DNA of 64,000 bases, from NCBI GenBank assembly GCA_950295325.1, contig OX485804.1, forward strand, positions 66,874,033-66,938,032. The letters run 5' to 3'. The stretch comes from Polytrichum commune. Its lineage: Eukaryota > Streptophyta > Polytrichopsida > Polytrichales > Polytrichaceae. The translations under genes and the position numbers were made by a program. The notes beneath the pieces are model-generated. The model was not told the origin of the DNA. It ran no database searches and saw only the letters and a list, made by a program, of their open reading frames with translations. Below are positions 12,660-23,400 of the stretch, piece by piece (position 1 is the stretch's first letter; the number at the start of each line of letters is the position of its first letter).

Positions 12660-15600
12660 GTAAAATTCAATTTCAGATTACATTCAACCAACTACTACAG
12701 ACAATCAATACATAACTAACCTCATTTCATATTCAACCCACTAATACACTCGGCCTACACCCCAACTAGCCTCATTACAGAAAACATTCAATTTCAGATT
12801 TGACTCAACCCACTCAACCATCTACCCCAATATGGTTGTCTCGGTCCCGAGACACCTATTTCAATGACTAGAACTCAATTTCAGATTTCATTCAACCAAC
12901 CATTACAGTCAGCCTAGACCTACTAACCTCATTTCAGAATGCATTCAACCCACTAATACACTCAACCTAAGCATAACTAGCCTCATTTCAGATCATATTC
13001 AACCCACTAATACAGTCAGCCTACACCTAACTAGCCTCATTTCAGAAAACATTCAAGTTCAGATTTGATTCAACCCACTTAACCATCTGCCCCAATATGG
13101 TTGTCTCGGCCCCGAGACACCTATTTCAATGACTAGAACTCAATTTCAGATTTCATTCAACCAACTATTAAAGTCAGCCTAGACCTACTAACCTCATTTC
13201 AGAATGCATTCAACCCACTAATACACTCAAACTAAGGATAACTAGCCTCATTTCAGATCATATTCAACCCACTAATACACTCAGCCTACACCTAACTAGC
13301 CTCATTTAAGAAAACATTCAATTTCAGATTTGACTGATCCAACTCAACCATCTGCCCCAATATGGTTGTCTCGGCCCCGAGACACCTATTTCCATGACTA
13401 GAACTCAATTTCAGATTTCATTCAACCAACTATTACATTCAGCCTAGACCTACTAACTTCATTCCAGAATGCATTCAACCCACTAATACACTCAACCTAA
13501 GCATAACTAGCCTCATTTCAGATCATATTCAACCCATTAATACACTCAGCCTACACCCTAACTAGCCTCATTTCAGAAAACATTCAAGTTCAGATTTGAT
13601 TCAACCCACTTAACCATCTGCCCCAATATGGTTGTCTCGGTCCCGAGACACCTATTTCAATGACTAGAACTCAATTTCAGATTTCATTCAACCAACTATT
13701 ACATTCAGCCTAGACCTACTAACCTCATTTCAGAATGCATTCAACCCACTAATACACTCAACCTAAGCATAACTAGCCTCATTTCAAATCATATTCAACC
13801 CACTAATACAGTCAGCCTTCACCCCAACTAGCCTCATTTCATAAAACATTCAAGTTTAGATTTGATTTAACCCACTTAACCATCTGCCCCAATATGGTTG
13901 TCTCGGTCCCGAGACACCTATTTCAATGACTAGAACTCAATTTCAGATTTCATTCAACCAACTATTACATTCAGCCTAGACCTACTAACCTCATTTCAGA
14001 ACGCATTCAACCCACTAATACACTCAACCTAAGCATAACTAACCTCATTTCAGATCATATTCAACCCACTAATAAACATAACCTAAACCCAACTAGCCTC
14101 ATTTCAGATCATATTCAACCCACTAATACACTCAGCCTTCACCCCAACTAGCCTCATTTCAGAAAACATTCAAGTTTAGATTTGATTCAACCCACTTAAC
14201 CATCTGCCCCAATATGGTTGTCTCGGTCCCGAGACACCTATTTCAATGACTAGAACTCAATTTCAGATTTCATTCAACCAACTATTACATTCAGCCTAGA
14301 CCTACTAACCTCATTTCAGAACGCATTTAACCCACTAATACACTCAACCTAAGCATAACTAACCTCATTTCAGATCATATTCAACCCACTAATACAGTCA
14401 GCCTTCACCCCAACTAGCCTCATTTCAGAAAACATTCAAGTTTAGATTTGATTCAACCAACTCAACCATCTGCCCCAATATGGTTGTCTCGGCCCCGAGA
14501 CACCTATTTCCAAGCCTAGAACTCAATTTCAGATTTCATTCAACCAACTATTACATTCAGCCTAGACCTACTAACCTCATTTCAGAATGCATTCAACCCA
14601 CTAATGCACTCAACATAAGCATAACTAACCTCATTTCAGATCATATTCAACTCACTAATACACTCAGCCTACACCCTAACTAGCCTCATTTCAAAAAACA
14701 TTCAATTTCAGATTTGACTGATCCAACTTAACCATCTGCCCCAATATGGTTGTCTCGGCCCCGAGACACCTATTTCCAAGCCTAGATGTCGCGCACCTCT
14801 CCATGGGGAGTGCCCGAAACACCATGGGCACAAGGGGGACCCCGGAGTGACACCCGGGACTTGTGGCACCGTTGGTGAGAGGGCCCAAGTGATCCTAGTG
14901 TGGGTGAGGGCCCCGGGCGTTGGGAACGCCTCCCACCCACGGAGACTAGGAGGCACAAGGGTAAGGCCATGAGCTATGCGTAGCTCATGGCGTGGTGATT
15001 CTAGAATGCTCAAGAACACCTCAATCGGAGGTGTGAGCTAGGAGTTATGGCCATTTGAGTGGGGCGTTGTCCCGGGACAGCGCCCTGGTACAGCAGTGCC
15101 TGGGAGTGATTCCCGGGACTGCCAAGGTTCAAACAGGCATAACTTCCTCACCACTTGCCCTAATGGGGCAAGTGAGGAGTCCATTTGCATCTACGTGAAG
15201 CGTAGATGAAGATGGAGTGGTCAAGTGCTAGCATCAGATATCACACAAGGAAGTTATGATGGTCTGAAGCTGTGGGGGCTTCTAGGCCCAGCGGCTAAGG
15301 GAAAATGTCCACTTGGCCCCAACTCTTGGTAGAGAGACAAGAGGTTGGTTGACGGTGGGGTGGGGCCCCCGCGTGAAGTCCTAGAGGCTTATATGGGTGA
15401 GGTGGTGTGGCCTCACCCACCCGAGGCCGAACGGCACGGCCTCCATGGGCTTTGGCCCATTGTGAGGCCATAGTTGCCTAGTATGGTCCGGGTTGTTGTA
15501 GTGTTGCTCCGGCAATGCGATGATCAACATAGGATTGGACTTCCATGGATGGAAGTCCACATCAAAGAAATGGGTTACCGATTAAGGGGTGAGTCCCGAA

Positions 15601-16560
15601 AGCAAAGTAGGAGGGTTGGTTCCCCTCCTTTGAATTATATGGTCCGGGGTAAGAGGAGCTAACCATTAGCATGGCGGTATGCGAAGGGTTAGCGCTCGTA
15701 ACCTTCGCTAGAATTGAAAATTGGCAAGATTGTCAACGGGGGCTAGCAAGGGTTGCGACACTAGAACTCAATTTCAGATTTCATTCAACCAACTATTAAA
15801 GTCAGCCTAGACCTACTAACCTCATTTCAGAATGCATTCAACCCACTAATACACTCAAACTAAGCATAACTAGCCTCATTTTAGATCATATTCAACCCAC
15901 TAATACAGTCAGCCTTCACCCTAACTAGCCTCATTTCAGAAAACATTCAAGTTCAGATTTGACTCAACCCACTTAACCATCTGCCCCAATATGGTTGTCT
16001 CGGCCCCGAGACACCTATTGCCAAGCCTAGAACTCAATTTCAGATTTCATTCAACCAACTATTACATTCAGCCTAGACCTACTAACCTCATTTCAGAACG
16101 CATTCAACCCACTAATACACTCAACCTAAGCATAACTAACCTCGTTTCAGATCATATTCAACCCACTAATACAGTCAGCCTTCACCCTAACTAGCCTCAT
16201 TTCAGAAAACATTCAAGTTCAGATTTGACTCAACCCACTTAACCATCTGCCCCAATATGGTTGTCTCGGTCCCGAGACACCTATTTCCAAGCCTAGAACT
16301 CAATTTCAGATTTCATTCAACCAACTATTACATTCAGCCTAGACCTACTAACCTCATTTCAGAATACATTCAACCCACGAATTCACTCGACCTAAACATA
16401 TCTAAACTCATTTCAGAATACATTCAACCCACTAATACACTCAACCTAAACAGAACTAACCTCATTTCAGAATACATTCAACCCACACATACCTCTAACC
16501 CCAAAAAGAGTGTCTCGGTCCGGCACCTTTGTCTCGGTTTCGGTCTCGGCACCTTTTTTC
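12660..16560. repeat. Satellite array II, in a 5' intron of gene C
   Basis: Same family as array I, here mostly in units of about 267 bp (cores near 12838, 13105, 13371, 13637, 13905, 14220, 14487, 14754, 16000, 16264 and a degenerate last one near 16512). Core centres vary between TC and CC. The array lies between the exons at 16709 and 12593 and is interrupted by a solo LTR at 14787-15760. Short open frames here (such as repeated ISEYIQPTN-like peptides) are repeat translation, not genes. Confidence 0.85.
14787..15760. mobile_element. Solo LTR, 974 bp, in satellite array II
   Basis: GC-rich, non-satellite block starting TGTCGCGCACC and ending GGTTGCGACA, so TG...CA with a short inverted TGTCG/CGACA end. 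It is flanked by a perfect 5-bp target duplication CTAGA (14782-14786 and 15761-15765). Removing one copy restores the normal satellite reading AAGCCTAGAACTCAA. No protein, primer-binding site or polypurine tract follows, so this is a solo LTR. Orientation cannot be told. Confidence 0.85.
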
Positions 16561-17149
16561 ATAACTAGAAATCAATTTCATATTTCATTAAAAATACACA
16601 CCTCTAGCCTAATTTCAGATTACAGTCACCCTTAACCCTCACTCTCGCCCTCACCCTAAACCCCTAAGCAAAAAAATTACATTCAAGTATTTATGTGTGG
16701 GACAACCTACCTCTTCCCCGATGTGCTGCTCTTCATTATCCATGTTGGCTTCGCGAAGATCACCAATATCATCCCGGCGATCGAATTCGCCTAGTGTCTG
16801 TTAAGTGTATATGTCATGTGCTCGTTAGCTATGTAGTTGGCCTAAGACATTGTTAGCATTGGAAAGAACCCTTACCCTTAACCCAAACCCCTAAAATTCA
16901 CCAATTGATAACAATCTTTACAAACCTGCTCCTCACTATGATCTGATGTTGAGGCACTGGAGGTTGCCTGAGGTTGAACCTGTGTCTGCGTCACTCCCTG
17001 TTCCAGCTACTCCAACCAAACCCAATTCACAATCCCACACCAAACATAGAACACATTGCCCACACAACAAGGGAAGTTAATGGTTCTCAACTGTTCTAAC
17101 TATCCGTGATATAAATTAACATTATGATTGCACATAAAAGAATATCAAA
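16561..17149. other. 5' exons and introns of gene C up to the beta boundary
   Basis: Contains two short minus-strand exons of gene C: 17012-16926 (TQVQPQATSSAST, donor GTTTGT) and 16793-16709 (DDIGDLREANMDNEEQ, donor GTAGGT). The second matches the delta3 exon at 47700-47788, which also ends EE then GTAGGT. Degenerate CCCTAAACCC-type sequence lies at 16630-16670. The rest is AT-rich intron. Confidence 0.55.
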
Positions 17150-17160
17150 CACTATATTCG

Positions 17161-17700
17161 TTAAATTGAGACTTTTTGGGCATTTTGAGACATTCACAAA
17201 AATAAGAACAAGGATAAATGGAACACATATTGGAGAAAGTTGTAAGATGCGAACACTTTGAAGCGGGTGTTTAGAACAAGAACCCCATTAATAACTCATA
17301 TTTGGGATTGTTTAGGGTGGGCAATCCAAACCTTAGGCCAAGTTGAAGGGGAAATCTTAAAACATTCATATTATTGCACAAAAACTTGTATGAATATGGT
17401 TTAGGTAGGGCAATCCAAACCATAGATCATATTGAAGGGGAAATATGTGAACCAATATAATATAACATACAAAATATTCCAAACTCATATTTGTGATGGT
17501 TTAGGTAGGGCAATCCAAACCTTAGACCATATGGAAGGGGAAATCATGTGACACTTATATTATTGCAAAAAAAACATACAAAGTGTGGCATGTAAAATGC
17601 ATAGCATGCTAACACCACACATCCATTGGATAGTGCGACCCAAAATGTTCTTGCCTATGGCCCACAACCCTACGCCTACTATGGCCTATCTAGCCTTGGA
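17161..17700. other. Beta left subterminal DNA without genes
   Basis: AT-rich. Three diverged tandem copies of a unit of roughly 80-130 bp containing GGTTTAGGTAGGGCAATCCAAACC and ending GAAGGGGAAAT (around 17310-17545). No palindrome of the beta family was seen here. No gene. Confidence 0.45.
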
Positions 17701-17706
17701 GACTGC

Positions 17707-19075
17707 CTATTTTTCTTTTGCATCTTTTTCTTTTGTTGCGGCTTCTTTTGCTCGCATTGCTTCAACATTCTTGAAAATCTCCGCCCCGCGACTATAGCCA
17801 AGCTTGAGGTGACCGCCATCCATAACACATTTTGGATTCCGTCGGCCGCCCGAAGTATACGACGAAGAATTCGAATACAATGAAGTGGATTGTCTAGCAT
17901 TTCTGGTCATGGAGTAAAAACGCTCCAACTCGATGGACGCACTAGACCGCATAGGTTTACGGGCGGGAGCAACCTGCAACGTGTCAATGCAAGAACACAT
18001 GTGTTAGTTTAGGGAGGAAGACCCAAACGTGTCACAGGTTCATTTTTTTAGTGCAAAATGATTGTAATGCGCGGTTAACCATGATTGGGGGGGGGGGGGG
18101 GGTTCACCTTGTCACCGGGGGTGTTCCCGTCCGAGTTGGCGAGGAGGGGCAAGGCGTCCTGCAAAGGAATAGGAAGGGTGCCACTCTTCGTAGGCCGAGC
18201 GTCCATCCGCAGCCGCCGTTGAGGTGTAATACTCCCGCCAGGCCGAGAGGGGGACGCCCGGACGCATAGGGCAACCTTGCTTCATTTTCTTTTGCTTTTT
18301 TTTCTTTTGCCTCTTTTTCTTTTGCCTCTTTTTCTTTTGCTGCGGCTTATTTTGCTCGCATTGCTTCAACATTCCTGAAAATCTCCGCCCCGCGACTATA
18401 GCCATTCTTGGGGTGACAGCCAACAATAACACATTTTGGATTCCGTCGGCCGCCCGAATTATACGACGAAGAATTCGAATACGATGAAGTGGACTGTCTT
18501 GCATTTCTGGTCATGGAGTAGAAACGCTCCAACTCGACGGACGGATCATCCCGCATAGGTTTACGGGCGGGAGCAACCTGCAACGCGTGAATGCAAGAAC
18601 ACACGTGTTAGTTAAGGGAGGAAGACCCAAACGTGTCACACGTTCATTTTTTAAGTGCGGGATGATTGTAATGCGTGGTTAACCATGTTTTTTTGGAGGG
18701 GGGGGGGTTCACCTTGTCACCGGGGGCGTTCCCGTCGGAGTTGGCGAGGAGGGGCAAGGCGTCCCGCAAAGGGATAGGAAGGGTGCCACTCTTCGTGGGC
18801 CGAGCGTCCATCCGCAGCCGCCGTTGAGGTGTAATACTCCCGCCGGGCCGAGAGGGGGACGCCCGGACGCATTTGCGATCTATGCCCTTGAGCGGCGACG
18901 GGGACGGAGATGGCCGAAGATTTGCTTGGGTGGGGGGCTATCGACGACGCCGGCGTCGATAGGCTCCTTGGAGTAGTCGATGGTGGACGCGGCATCGTAG
19001 ACGGTCTCGTAGAAGAAGCTCCCCAAGTTTGATTCGCTGACGATCTCAATCGAGGGCTCCAAACGCTGGCGCAAA
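17707..19075 (-). CDS. Unrecognised minus-strand exons with an internal duplication
   Basis: I do not recognise this. Two tandem copies, about 17700-18270 and 18290-18870, each hold an exon-like segment (APARKPMR...ELERFYSMTRNARQSTS...SSSY.SGGRRNPKC...YSRGAEIF.NVEAMRAK) and a second open segment containing REYYTSTAAADGRSA.EEWHPSY. Both copies of the second segment precede GTGACAAGG and a poly-G run. A further exon-like piece at 19070-18720 carries RLEPSIEIVSESNLGSFFYETVYDAA after a GCGCCAG acceptor. Lys/Gln-rich low-complexity sequence fills 18290-18345. It could be a continuation of the phosphatase-like transcript just upstream or a separate gene captured by beta. Frame is uncertain. Confidence 0.3.
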
Positions 19076-19184
19076 AAAGGAAACAAAACAAAACCCAAGG
19101 GGAGGGGGGGAGGGGGGAGCATGTGAAAATCGATATACAATTGAGGCATAATATATCACACACAATGGCACACCATGTAGTATC

Positions 19185-19949
19185 TCAAATGAATTTATTA
19201 TATTTCGCGTGAGCGTACAACTCTCTGTACATATAGTCCTTCGGATCCATGTATCTTTTGCCTATCGGATTACAACTAAAGAACCGGGGCACGGGTAGTC
19301 CGCTCCCCACGAGTGTTTGAATGTACTTAAGTAGGTCTAACAAAAAGCGGTCTCGGACCTTCTCGACCGTCCACGTGGGGCAAACTATGAAGTTCGAGGT
19401 CGGGTTCAAAATGTTTTTGGAAGCGCCGTCGTCCACCATCAACGTGTTGTCACGGGTGGGGCGAACGTCGTAGGGACAGCCGACCATGGTCGGACGCTGG
19501 TCCCATACGACTGGCTTCAAGACCTTAAGAAATTGGTTTACGGCGGGGTTGTTGGGCTTCTTCACAACCCTGCCCTTGGGGGTGTATAATGTTTTACAAG
19601 AATCCTGTCCTAGGACCAAGCACGGGGGTTGGAGTCCCTTGAAGATGAACTCCACGATGGCCTGGGTATTCTCGGACTTCATGGAGCTCCAAATGATCAC
19701 CCACCATTTGGATAGGGCGACCTGTAGGAAGCGCCGAAGCCACGGGCGGAGGTACACTAGCTTGCTTTTGATGTACGCGGGGGGTCCATCGTAGTTGGCG
19801 TCCTCGGGCTTGCAGAAAGGCACCGTGGGGACCCTCGGACAATGCACGCACTGGACAAGGACCCCGTTGAGGTCTAGCACCAGGAACCGGGTCTTGGGAG
19901 GCGAAGGTGGCGAGGGCAAAATCGGGGGGACCGCCGCGCTGTCCTCCAC
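19185..19949 (-). CDS. FCP1/NLI-interacting-factor-like (CTD-phosphatase-type) HAD protein
   Basis: Single open frame of 254 residues. FLVLDLNGVLVQ near residue 22 is the DxDGTL nucleophile motif of HAD phosphatases, with the second Asp replaced by Asn, as I recall from some plant NLI-type proteins. YLRPWLRRFLQ and WWVIIWSSMKSENTQAIVEFIF follow (motif II, Ser in the Thr/Ser position). VWDQRP, then NTLMVDDGASKNILNP supply the late acidic DD motif. Family members dephosphorylate phosphoserine, typically on RNA polymerase II. The D-to-N change makes general acid/base catalysis doubtful. It lies on the same strand as gene B, 0.5 kb downstream, inside beta, so it may be host sequence captured by the transposon. 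Stop is TGA. Confidence 0.65.
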   Translation of the reverse strand: MEDSAAVPPILPSPPSPPKTRFLVLDLNGVLVQCVHCPRVPTVPFCKPEDANYDGPPAYIKSKLVYLRPWLRRFLQVALSKWWVIIWSSMKSENTQAIVEFIFKGLQPPCLVLGQDSCKTLYTPKGRVVKKPNNPAVNQFLKVLKPVVWDQRPTMVGCPYDVRPTRDNTLMVDDGASKNILNPTSNFIVCPTWTVEKVRDRFLLDLLKYIQTLVGSGLPVPRFFSCNPIGKRYMDPKDYMYRELYAHAKYNKFI

Positions 19950-20449
19950 ACTCCTCGGAGAGGATCGGTGGGGAGCCGCGACGCTATGCTCCGAACCCTG
20001 CGGCGACGAGCGAGAGAAGGCGGACGAGGACTATGTTATGCTATGTCCATCTCAAGCAGAACGGAAATTTTGTGCAAACACGAGAAGAATTGGACCATTG
20101 GTGGCAACAAAAACATACAAGGCGAACAACATACATTGGGACACGGATGCAAACATATGGGCGCCAAAAATAATAATTTTATTTTTACAAATCTCTATGT
20201 ACAATTTGATTGGGGGGGGGGGGACCGCGGTGAACGAGGGCATTCACACTATCCTAATTCTACATCTACAAAATTGGTTGCGCGCCGCCAAGGTCGAGCG
20301 TAGTCGAGTGCAAGTGAGACGAAGGGGATCGCGGGGGGGGGGCACGTTGGGGGGAGGGGGAGCAAGTGTAGAGCATGGGGGGGCAGGGGGTGTGCATTTC
20401 CTCCTAGCAAGGGGGACACGACCACGCCAACAAGACAATGACCCAGGAA
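19950..20449. other. Spacer between phosphatase-like gene and gene B
   Basis: No supported gene. It has GC-rich G-runs at 20211-20223 and 20332-20375 and an AT-rich stretch at 20160-20200. It probably contains the 3' end of gene B and the promoter of the phosphatase-like gene. Confidence 0.4.
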
Positions 20450-20481
20450 GTTTGGGTCGGTCGACCCAAACTGGGGAGGGC

Positions 20482-23400
20482 TCAGTGTATTACCTCGCCC
20501 TGGTCATGTCTCGACGATGTGGAAGCCTCCACCGTCCCCGCTGCCCCGCCTCTCTCGCCACCGCCTTCTCCGACGACGTCAGGAACCTTCTCCTGCAAAC
20601 GATCGGCATCAGGCCCTTGTCCTAAACCAATCTCCGCATGTGCATCATGCATGGGTTCATCGATTTGGTTAGGAGTAGAGGTATCACCAGGCCCTTGCAG
20701 GCCTTCAACATCTAGCATGGCCGTGTCTAGTTGACACCCATGTTGGTCAAGGGAGGACTGCGCTGCAACGGGGTTTGGGTCGGGCGACCCAAACTGTCCT
20801 GCATCTGGAGAGGGCCCTTCGGACACTCCAGTGGATGGTGGGTTTGGGTCGGTCGACCCAAACATCCTGGGGTCGTCCGATTGGTGAGGGGGCGCCATGA
20901 CTATGGGGGGCCGAAGTGGTGGAGGGCCCAAAGGGGAGGAAGCTCCAGATACGCGCCAGATGTTGGGGTCATCCACTTGCTGGACCGGCGCGTACGGAAC
21001 TTGGTGGGGCCGCATCAAGTGCTGGAAGCTGAAAGACGATTGCGGCATAGGCTGCTGAGGGATGCTCTGCGCAGGGAAGCCGGGGGGCAAGTGCGGGAAG
21101 GAGCTGGAGGGAGCCACCACCAAACCTTGCGCCCACATTCCTTGTATCACTTGTGATATCAATTCGGCGTGGGACGGAGGTTGGGCCATCGCCCTCTGTC
21201 GCTCCTACTCCAACAGGAGAGCCCTTAGCTCTGCTACCTCGTTCCGCATTGAGGGTTCTTCCGCGGCAGCCTTTTGCAGGCGGACTCGCTGCTCCTCGTC
21301 CCTCCTCATCTTCTCGTTCGCCTCCTCCACAGTCAGGACCTCGGGCTTCACCCTAACCATGCCAGCGAACGCTGTCGGGGACGGGGGATCTGATCTTAGC
21401 CGTTTGGCGAGCTCAATGTCATCGTCGTCCTCGCTGCTTATGGCAATGGTCTCCTCCACGGAGTAGTCACCATACAACTTCTTCCCCTTCATCTTCCTCC
21501 TCTCCCTGAACGTGGCGGTCGCGTCCCTGGAATACATGTCCCGTGCATTGTCCACCGTCAGGACGGGCACGAGCTTACTCTGCTGGGTTGCCGCCCGCAT
21601 CGCCTTCTTCCGTTGAGGGGCTTCGGATTATTGCGTGAAGCCCGTTGCCCTTTCCTCCACGTCGCCTTCCTTCTCCGCCTCCTCGTGCTCCTCTTCTTCC
21701 TCCTCCTCCTCGACATCGCCACCTTCTGTGCGGGACGGATTGCCCGGATGCAACCCGACAAGAGGTTCGGGTACTTGGGTTATGGCCCTCATGGCCATTT
21801 CTTCCGGGTTGATCCGCCTCACCCTATCAAGAGGATTTTCGCCCCCCTGAACAACCTCGTCGACGTAGCTACCCGGGATCCAATCGAGGATGTCCATCTT
21901 CTTTGCCAGCGATCTCTACGTCCTGTAAAATGGCAGATCGCCATCCTCTATGTAGGAGTATATACTCAGCCCCGACATCTACACAATCCAAGTTATATAG
22001 ACATTAGAATTAGGCGAGGGACATAAACAAGACCAAGTACAATGTGTAGTTTGGGTCGATCGACCCAAACCAACAAAGAGCCTAGTTTGGGTCGATCGAC
22101 CCAAACCAACAAAGAGCCTAGTTTGGGTCGATCGACTCAAACCAACAAAGAGACTAGTTTGGGTCGATCGACCCAAACCAACACAGAGCCTAGTTTGGGT
22201 CGATCGACCCAAACTGCGCACGAGTTATAGAAAGTCGCTTACCATGGCAGCATAGATAGGTTTAGAGCCTCCGAAGACATTGAAGATGCAATCCCCTCTC
22301 CTCGTCAGCGTCCTCATCATTCTCACGTAAAATTCCATCCGCAGCTCATCTAAAGGATAGTTCGCGTATTTAGCCTCGTCGTAGAGGCACTTGTTGACAC
22401 CCAACCCTTCTGGAACTTGGAAGAGTTTGTCCATCCGGGATATAGGGTGGTTCGGCACCTTCAGCAACTCCGCTTTGTACACGAAGTACAAACACAAGAC
22501 GTTGACGAACTTGGTCTTCTTGTCCCTCAACGTCGTGTAAGCCCCCTCCGCCGGTGCGGCGATGTAGTGAGACTTGGAGACTGCATACTCCGGCTGCAGT
22601 TTCCGGACAAGCTCGTACACCTGCTCCGCCCTCCTATCCTCGACTATCCAAAGCCAGATATCTACCTCCCTGAACTTAGGGCTTGCATAATCGACGAACT
22701 TAGATAGGAAGGGGTCATAGAAGAGGGTGCTCATCGTGCCCTCAAATGAGCTTCCAGGAATATTCCTGAAATCAATCATCCCAAAAGGAAAGCGGTCCCT
22801 TGCTTTCGTCCTTATCGCCATTCTGGCGTCTTGACCTGGCCAGCCCTGAATTTTCAACGGGTCGGCGGTGACAAGGTTGAAGTACGCTTCCCCTTCAAAC
22901 TGGACAATCTTCTTCTCCTTGATGAAGTTCGAGAACGCACGCGCTGTGTGATCCGGAAGCACCCGGTTCTTCCCACCCTTCACCATCTTGGCCCGCAAGA
23001 AGTCGTCCCCCGCTTCCCTTATTAGAGCCGCCATGGAGGCACTGGTGAACTTATATTCAGCTTTGAATGCTCTCCAGTTAGCCTCATGGACCTCGCCGTC
23101 CACGACAATATTCCTCTCTGGCACTAGTTTATGCAGCTCCTGCACGATAGTCATCTTCTTTTTCCTGTTATCCGTCCATTCCTTCATGGTGTAGCATGAA
23201 GGAACGAAGGATTTGGGCTTTTGGAAGACAATCTTCGGGTGCACCCAACACCTCTTCGCCGTGGGTGCCACGTGCAGGATGTGAGATGCCGCCTTCTCCA
23301 CCTCCGTCTCTGACAGCCCTTGAAGAGTTCTAAAGAACTCTCTCACGAGAGGCTTCATTTGCTTGAAACGCGAGGTTTGGCTGAAGAAAATGCCAGTGTC

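Larger units (their letters stand above)
5092..17012 (-). pseudogene. ParB-like/N4-N6 methyltransferase-like gene of delta1 (gene C)
   Basis: Long minus-strand gene. Exons by eye: 17012-16926, 16793-16709, 12593-11959, 11864-11669, 11538-11347, 11258-11040, 10878-10643, 10526-9830, 6569 to about 6190, 6066-5793, 5684-5483 and about 5400-5092. The 12.6-kb exon carries a ParB/Srx-like domain: IPLCRM...RPTLPSDLAKLEREF...GYREG, then VCDGNHRRQAW. Next come an Ala/Lys-rich coiled-coil exon, a GGWYLDC motif and a charged coiled coil. The C-terminal part is a permuted methylase fold: DLILADLPEG in place of DPPY, then IVLDCSTATG in place of DPFxGSGT, then HIAALEAD. Key catalytic residues are therefore absent or altered. 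In-frame TAA at 12048-12050, and an apparent ATGAGT in place of a GT donor near 6205, suggest decay. The first coding exon is expected to the right, beyond the beta insertion. Gene D is homologous. Confidence 0.65.

Noticed and set aside
14480-16568. Short open frames with repeated ISEYIQPTN-like peptides
   Set aside because: They are translations of the 53-bp satellite subrepeat across the palindromic core; no conserved start or splice context.
22049-22214. CRISPR-like array (regular repeats and spacers)
   Set aside because: The repeats are perfect palindromes, the spacers are near-identical to each other, and the context is an intron of a eukaryotic transposon gene.
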